17,592 nucleotides of DNA from Clostridia bacterium (lineage in GTDB: Bacteria > Bacillota > Clostridia > Oscillospirales > CAG-382). Each line of letters starts with the position of its first letter. Position 1 is the first letter of the stretch. The DNA lies in contig JAFYOG010000039.1 of assembly GCA_017560285.1 (NCBI GenBank), positions 1 to 17,592 on the forward strand, given 5' to 3'. The notes under the pieces are model-generated. The model saw only the letters and a program-made list of their open reading frames with translations, was not told where the DNA came from and did not search any database. Positions 13,941 through 17,592 of the stretch are shown here, piece by piece. The position numbers were made by a program, and so were the translations under genes.

Positions 13941-16718
13941 TTATTCGTTATTTTCGCTGTCTTCCTGCACTATCTGCTCTTGTATCAATTCCTCTTGCTC
14001 TAATTCATTAACGGCTTCGGAAGATACGGCTTCCAAAACGGTCGGTGCATAATTACCGCAATCGTCATAATAATCAAAGCTAAAGAATTTTACCTTCGCC
14101 CTGTGCTTCTTATATACCTTAAAGTAAAGCATATAGAACGCAAACAAAAGTGCCGCGTCAAGTGACCAGAACAAGCCCGCAGGCATTTTAAAATCGGTTT
14201 CGCCCAAGGTTATGGTGCATCCGGTTGCAAAGCCGGGGGTGGAATAATCAAATTCTATCTTATTATATCCCTCTTGGCATTCTACCGCCATAAATCCGTA
14301 GGTAACGTTCTTTACGGGCACAGCCTTGCCGTTAACCTTTGCGGTCCAGCCGTCCTTTTCGTAAGGAACGCTAAACACCACCAAATTAGGGTTATCCAGC
14401 GTAATTTCAGCGTCAAATCCATACGAAGAATATTCAAAGCTGTCGCAGGTCATTAACCGTCTTTCGGCAACCGAATCGGTAAACGCCTTATCGGTGGCAT
14501 CAACTGCATCGTTGCTTAAAACCCGTTCCATAAATTGGCTGTAATATCCTGCATCCTTGTCGGGAACGATAAGATATTTACAAATAAGCAAATGCCTGTC
14601 TGCTTTTGTGCGGTAAGCCTTTTCAAAATCGCTTTCGGTCATAAATTGGGTATATGCAAAGCCCATACCGATATAATTTTGGTTTTCGTAAATATCATAG
14701 CCGTTTTGGCTACCGATATATTCAAACCCCTTGGTTTCTTCATCGTGGGTCTTTACGTCTATTTTCGAGGTAACACCGGTTTCGGGGTCAAGTTTAACCT
14801 TATAATCCACAACCTTGTTTTTGCGGGTTTCTATCAAGGAATATTTAGCCGACATAAAGGCTCTTAATCCGTAATATTTGCTTTCCGCGCGGGAGCCTAC
14901 ACTGCGTGTAATATCAAAGTTGGGGTAGAAATTCATTATCGAAGGGGGTACAACTGTGTGGAAGCATTCCATAGTGGGATAATTCCAATAAATACCCAAA
15001 TTATCAATGGTAGAGGTCTTAGATGTTTTAAATTGGTCAATACGGTAAAAACCGTCCTTAGGGTCGGGCAATTCAACGGTGCCTTCTATAATCTGGTCAA
15101 CCATAAAATTGCTGTTTTCCGAATATTTCTTACCGTCTGAAATATGAATACAGCCGTAAAGCACCGTCATAACCGAAACACCAATAAGTATTGCGCTGTC
15201 AAACTGCTTTGTACCGCGGTATTTCTTAATAATAAACCCTGTGGCAATAATACCCAAAAACGCCAACCCCACGTATATCCAAAAACGGTTAATATAAGGG
15301 GGGTAACCAAGGGTTGTCTTGTTGTTGGATGCGTTTTCGTTCCATATCAAGCCCAAGGCAATAGCAACTATAGCGCAGATTGCGGTGTTTATAAAGCTTG
15401 GCATCTGCCAGTTGGTTTTTATATCCTCAAGGGCAACAATGGTCGCCAGGGATGTCATTAACATCATCATATAAAGCCAACGGGCATAATAAGACGAGTT
15501 AAACAAGAAGAACATACTGTTAAGTATGGGAACGAAGGAGCAAACCACCAAAAATACTATAAGCCCCTTAAGCCAGGTGCGCTTTTTAACGGTAAACAAT
15601 GCAAACACGCCCGAGAACGAGAACAAGGGCATATACATAGAAATCGATGCCCAACGCGTGCCGTGTCCGCTAAAGAAGTTAACTCTCGAGGGAATATCCG
15701 GCGGGAAGAAGTAGGATTCAAAAATCTGTCCGTAACGTTGCCAATACAGCTCGCCGCTTTGCTCCCAAACGAAAAGCCGTTTAAACAGCTTAAATGCCGT
15801 TTCGCCTTTGCCCTCTTTAAGGGCTTTAAACATATCCTTAATGGTTTCTATATAAGAATTGCTAATTCTGTCGTTGCCCATAAGCGCCGATGCCGCAGGC
15901 AAAAACAAAAACCAAGCCATAACAAAGCCAAGCAACGCTTCCAATGCCAAACCAAAGAATTTGCCGACGGTAAGGTGCATTCTAAAGGATTTGCAGGAAA
16001 CTCTTGCGATAAAGTATATAACGCAAAATGCAACCTGCCCCGCAAACATAAAATAGTTAATAAGAGCGTTTACAAGCACCGCTACGGCAAACAATCCCTT
16101 GCGGTTGTGTACAACAAATTCCTCTATACCTATCAAAAGCAGGGGGAAGAACGCCACCACGTCGTGGAACTGGTTAAAAAAGGTATTGTATATCTGGAAC
16201 CCGCAAAAAGCGTAAAGCAAGCCGCCTATAACGGCGTAATTCTTGTTCTTTACAAACCGTTGCAAATATGCATATGCAACCACCGCCGCAACCATGTATT
16301 TTATAATATACATCGGTGCCATTAAATAAGGCGCCCAGCTTGCGGGGAAAAGGCACATAACCCAAAAGAACGGGCTGCCAAGCATATAATAAGAATAACT
16401 GCCCACAAAATTAGAGCCTAAATCGGTAACCCAGTCCCAACCGAAATCGCCGTTGTGAACCATTTCAACGCAGTGCTCATAAAAGCAAATCTGCTGTGCG
16501 TTGTAATCGCCGTAATACAAAAATACGCCGGACCCCGTTTTTACCCATTCCAAAATAACAAAGGGCAGGGTAATGGCGGTTGCCAATACAAAGGACCACA
16601 AAAGCACCTTTCTGTAAAAGTACCACGGGCTGTTTCTATCAAATTTAAAATAATTGCGTAGGGTAGAAAGAAAATCCTTCTTTCCCGCTGCACAGGTTTC
16701 TGTCAACTTAAAAGCCAC
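13941..16718 (-). CDS. yfhO: YfhO-family multi-pass membrane protein (probable GT-C type glycosyltransferase)
   Basis: A 925-residue protein. The N-terminal half has about a dozen hydrophobic segments starting at about residue 38. An extracytoplasmic beta-rich part lies at roughly 520-845, a last membrane helix at about 848-868, and the tail is acidic and Glu/Gln-rich. YfhO signatures are the YYGDYNAQQ loop (69-76), where GT-C enzymes carry a catalytic acidic residue, DFGWDWVTDLGSNF (91-104) and SSYYARWLYM. Bacillus YfhO takes part in glycosylating lipoteichoic acid; the sugar and acceptor here are unknown. The start is uncertain. GTG 16718 has GAAGG directly against it, while TTG 16706 has AAGGGTGG 8 nt upstream and would shorten the protein by four residues. 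It has its own promoter. Confidence 0.85.
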   Translation of the reverse strand: MAFKLTETCAAGKKDFLSTLRNYFKFDRNSPWYFYRKVLLWSFVLATAITLPFVILEWVKTGSGVFLYYGDYNAQQICFYEHCVEMVHNGDFGWDWVTDLGSNFVGSYSYYMLGSPFFWVMCLFPASWAPYLMAPMYIIKYMVAAVVAYAYLQRFVKNKNYAVIGGLLYAFCGFQIYNTFFNQFHDVVAFFPLLLIGIEEFVVHNRKGLFAVAVLVNALINYFMFAGQVAFCVIYFIARVSCKSFRMHLTVGKFFGLALEALLGFVMAWFLFLPAASALMGNDRISNSYIETIKDMFKALKEGKGETAFKLFKRLFVWEQSGELYWQRYGQIFESYFFPPDIPSRVNFFSGHGTRWASISMYMPLFSFSGVFALFTVKKRTWLKGLIVFLVVCSFVPILNSMFFLFNSSYYARWLYMMMLMTSLATIVALEDIKTNWQMPSFINTAICAIVAIALGLIWNENASNNKTTLGYPPYINRFWIYVGLAFLGIIATGFIIKKYRGTKQFDSAILIGVSVMTVLYGCIHISDGKKYSENSNFMVDQIIEGTVELPDPKDGFYRIDQFKTSKTSTIDNLGIYWNYPTMECFHTVVPPSIMNFYPNFDITRSVGSRAESKYYGLRAFMSAKYSLIETRKNKVVDYKVKLDPETGVTSKIDVKTHDEETKGFEYIGSQNGYDIYENQNYIGMGFAYTQFMTESDFEKAYRTKADRHLLICKYLIVPDKDAGYYSQFMERVLSNDAVDATDKAFTDSVAERRLMTCDSFEYSSYGFDAEITLDNPNLVVFSVPYEKDGWTAKVNGKAVPVKNVTYGFMAVECQEGYNKIEFDYSTPGFATGCTITLGETDFKMPAGLFWSLDAALLFAFYMLYFKVYKKHRAKVKFFSFDYYDDCGNYAPTVLEAVSSEAVNELEQEELIQEQIVQEDSENNE

Positions 16719-16738
16719 CCTTCGGTAGTAATAGGTTT

Positions 16739-16767
16739 ATTATAAGGTGTTTCAATATTATTGTCAA
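16739..16767 (-). promoter_or_regulatory. Perfect-consensus sigmaA promoter of the yfhO-like gene
   Basis: On the minus strand TTGACA (16762-16767), exactly 17 bp, and TATAAT (16739-16744) match the housekeeping consensus at all twelve positions. Transcription would start near 16732, leaving a very short leader of about 13 nt to GTG 16718 or 25 nt to TTG 16706. Confidence 0.85.
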
Positions 16768-16780
16768 TAATTATAATATA

Positions 16781-16815
16781 AAAAAGGCTTCTATGCGGTT
16801 AAGCATAAAAGCCTT
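16781..16815 (-). terminator. Intrinsic terminator of the Na/Pi cotransporter gene
   Basis: Bases 16784-16796 and 16803-16815 form a 13-bp stem with one G-U pair and a 6-nt loop. Read on the minus strand, it starts 7 bp after the stop codon and is followed by a run of T residues (the A run 16781-16785 on the plus strand). It separates this gene from the yfhO promoter. Confidence 0.87.
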
Positions 16816-16821
16816 GCTTTG

Positions 16822-17592
16822 TTAAATGCTGTATTTTTCTTTGTATGCCGCGTAATTATTGCGGAATTCTTCGTTGTTACCGCTCTTAATATCGTTAAGA
16901 TATTTGTGGGTATCAAACGAACCTACCGAAACCTCTATTATAGCAACGGCAATGTTAGAGCAGTGGTCCGAAACTCTTTCCAAGCCGTTAATAAGGTCAG
17001 AAAGTATAAATCCAAGCTCAATGGTGCAGGTGCCCGCCTGAAGTCTGGTAACGTGGTTACTGCGCATTTGAATAGATAAACCGTCGATAACCTGTTCCAA
17101 GGGTTCAACCTTCTTTGCAAGCTCTACGTCGTTGTTAGCAAAGGCTTCAAAGGTAATTTCAACAATCTCGCGCAACGCGCCTGCCAAAACCGCAACCTCT
17201 TTTTGCGCCTCGTCCGAGAACTTAAGCTTCTTATCGTGCAATTCCTCTGCGGTCTTCATAACCTCTACCGCGTGGTCGCTAATACGTTCGAAGTTGCCGA
17301 TAGAGTGAAGCATAGTAGAAACTAATTGCGAGTCTCTAACCGTTACGTCGTTGCTGGAAAGCTTAACAAGGTACGTGCCAAGCTCGTCCTCGTATTTGTC
17401 TACAACGCCCTCGTCCTCTTGTATCTTGCTTGCGAGCTCTTTATCAAAATTACCAAGCACGTCCAAGGAATTAAGCATAGCAGTCTTTGCAATATTGCCC
17501 ATTTCAACGGTAACGTTACCGCAGTGGCCAACTGCAATAGCAGGGGTAGCAAGCAATCTTTCGTCCAAAAGAATCTTGTTTTCCTTGTCGCC
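16822..17592 (-). CDS. Na/Pi cotransporter family protein, C-terminal PhoU-like domain (partial)
   Basis: The last 256 codons of a gene that continues beyond the right edge; the frame is open to the last base. Two PhoU-like helical repeats carry the metal-binding signature: IGNFERISDHAVEV in the first and INGLERVSDHCSNI in the second. The segment KILLDERLLATPAIAV before the first repeat is the usual linker that joins the membrane transporter to the PhoU domain in clostridial Na/Pi cotransporters (YjbB/NptA-like). This favours a fusion over a free-standing PhoU. Such proteins take up phosphate with sodium, and the PhoU part probably tunes activity. The membrane part is not in the window, so a standalone PhoU with a long N-terminus remains possible. 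Confidence 0.82.
   Translation of the reverse strand, partial: GDKENKILLDERLLATPAIAVGHCGNVTVEMGNIAKTAMLNSLDVLGNFDKELASKIQEDEGVVDKYEDELGTYLVKLSSNDVTVRDSQLVSTMLHSIGNFERISDHAVEVMKTAEELHDKKLKFSDEAQKEVAVLAGALREIVEITFEAFANNDVELAKKVEPLEQVIDGLSIQMRSNHVTRLQAGTCTIELGFILSDLINGLERVSDHCSNIAVAIIEVSVGSFDTHKYLNDIKSGNNEEFRNNYAAYKEKYSI

Noticed and set aside
15663..16325. 220-codon plus-strand open frame antisense to the yfhO-like gene
   Set aside because: It is rich in Lys/Asn/Cys with no recognisable motif and no convincing start signal, and lies wholly opposite a clear membrane protein gene. It is a shadow frame.
1..17592. CRISPR array, insertion sequence, prophage or defence island
   Set aside because: No spaced direct repeats, transposase, integrase, terminal inverted repeats or target duplications are visible. 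All long genes are housekeeping, sporulation or envelope functions, or a compact orphan gene.

Overview
The window looks like chromosome of a spore-forming member of the Clostridia (Bacillota). The evidence is the tail of a Gram-positive type DNA polymerase III (PolC), the sporulation signal protein SpoIIR, AddAB instead of RecBCD, the non-mevalonate isoprenoid enzyme IspE, BioY with a DNA-binding BirA, and strong AGGAGG ribosome binding sites. I see no transposon, prophage, CRISPR array or tRNA/rRNA gene. Genus cannot be decided from the sequence.

Positions 1-11335 hold a dense plus-strand gene train: polC (3' end), a PHP-family histidinol phosphatase, an Lrp/AsnC regulator, a class I/II aminotransferase, ispE, spoIIR, addB, addA and a small protein with a possible HIRAN-like fold. 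Four junctions overlap (4, 4, 32 and 13 bp). The only gap with visible control signals is the 73 bp before spoIIR. It holds a sigmaF/sigmaG-type promoter and a 12-bp perfect inverted repeat whose 3' arm contains the spoIIR Shine-Dalgarno. The 5' arm lies in the promoter spacer, so only read-through mRNA from the upstream housekeeping genes can form the hairpin. This looks like a switch that keeps spoIIR silent in vegetative read-through transcripts and translatable in forespore transcripts. It is the most interesting signal in the window.

Positions 11341-12940 are a biotin module. A 38-bp palindrome resembling a BirA operator overlaps the -35 box of bioY (biotin transporter S component) and can also fold as a terminator hairpin for the addAB train. 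bioY converges on birA (biotin-protein ligase/repressor), and the two coding ends overlap by 20 bp.

Positions 12943-13936 hold a cysteine-rich (23 Cys in 287 aa) protein of unknown function. It is preceded by a mother-cell (sigmaK/sigmaE-like) promoter candidate and a 5' leader hairpin, and followed by a bidirectional terminator.

Positions 13941-17592, minus strand, hold a large YfhO-family membrane protein with a perfect-consensus sigmaA promoter. Upstream of it are the terminator and the C-terminal PhoU-like part of a Na/Pi cotransporter that runs off the right edge.
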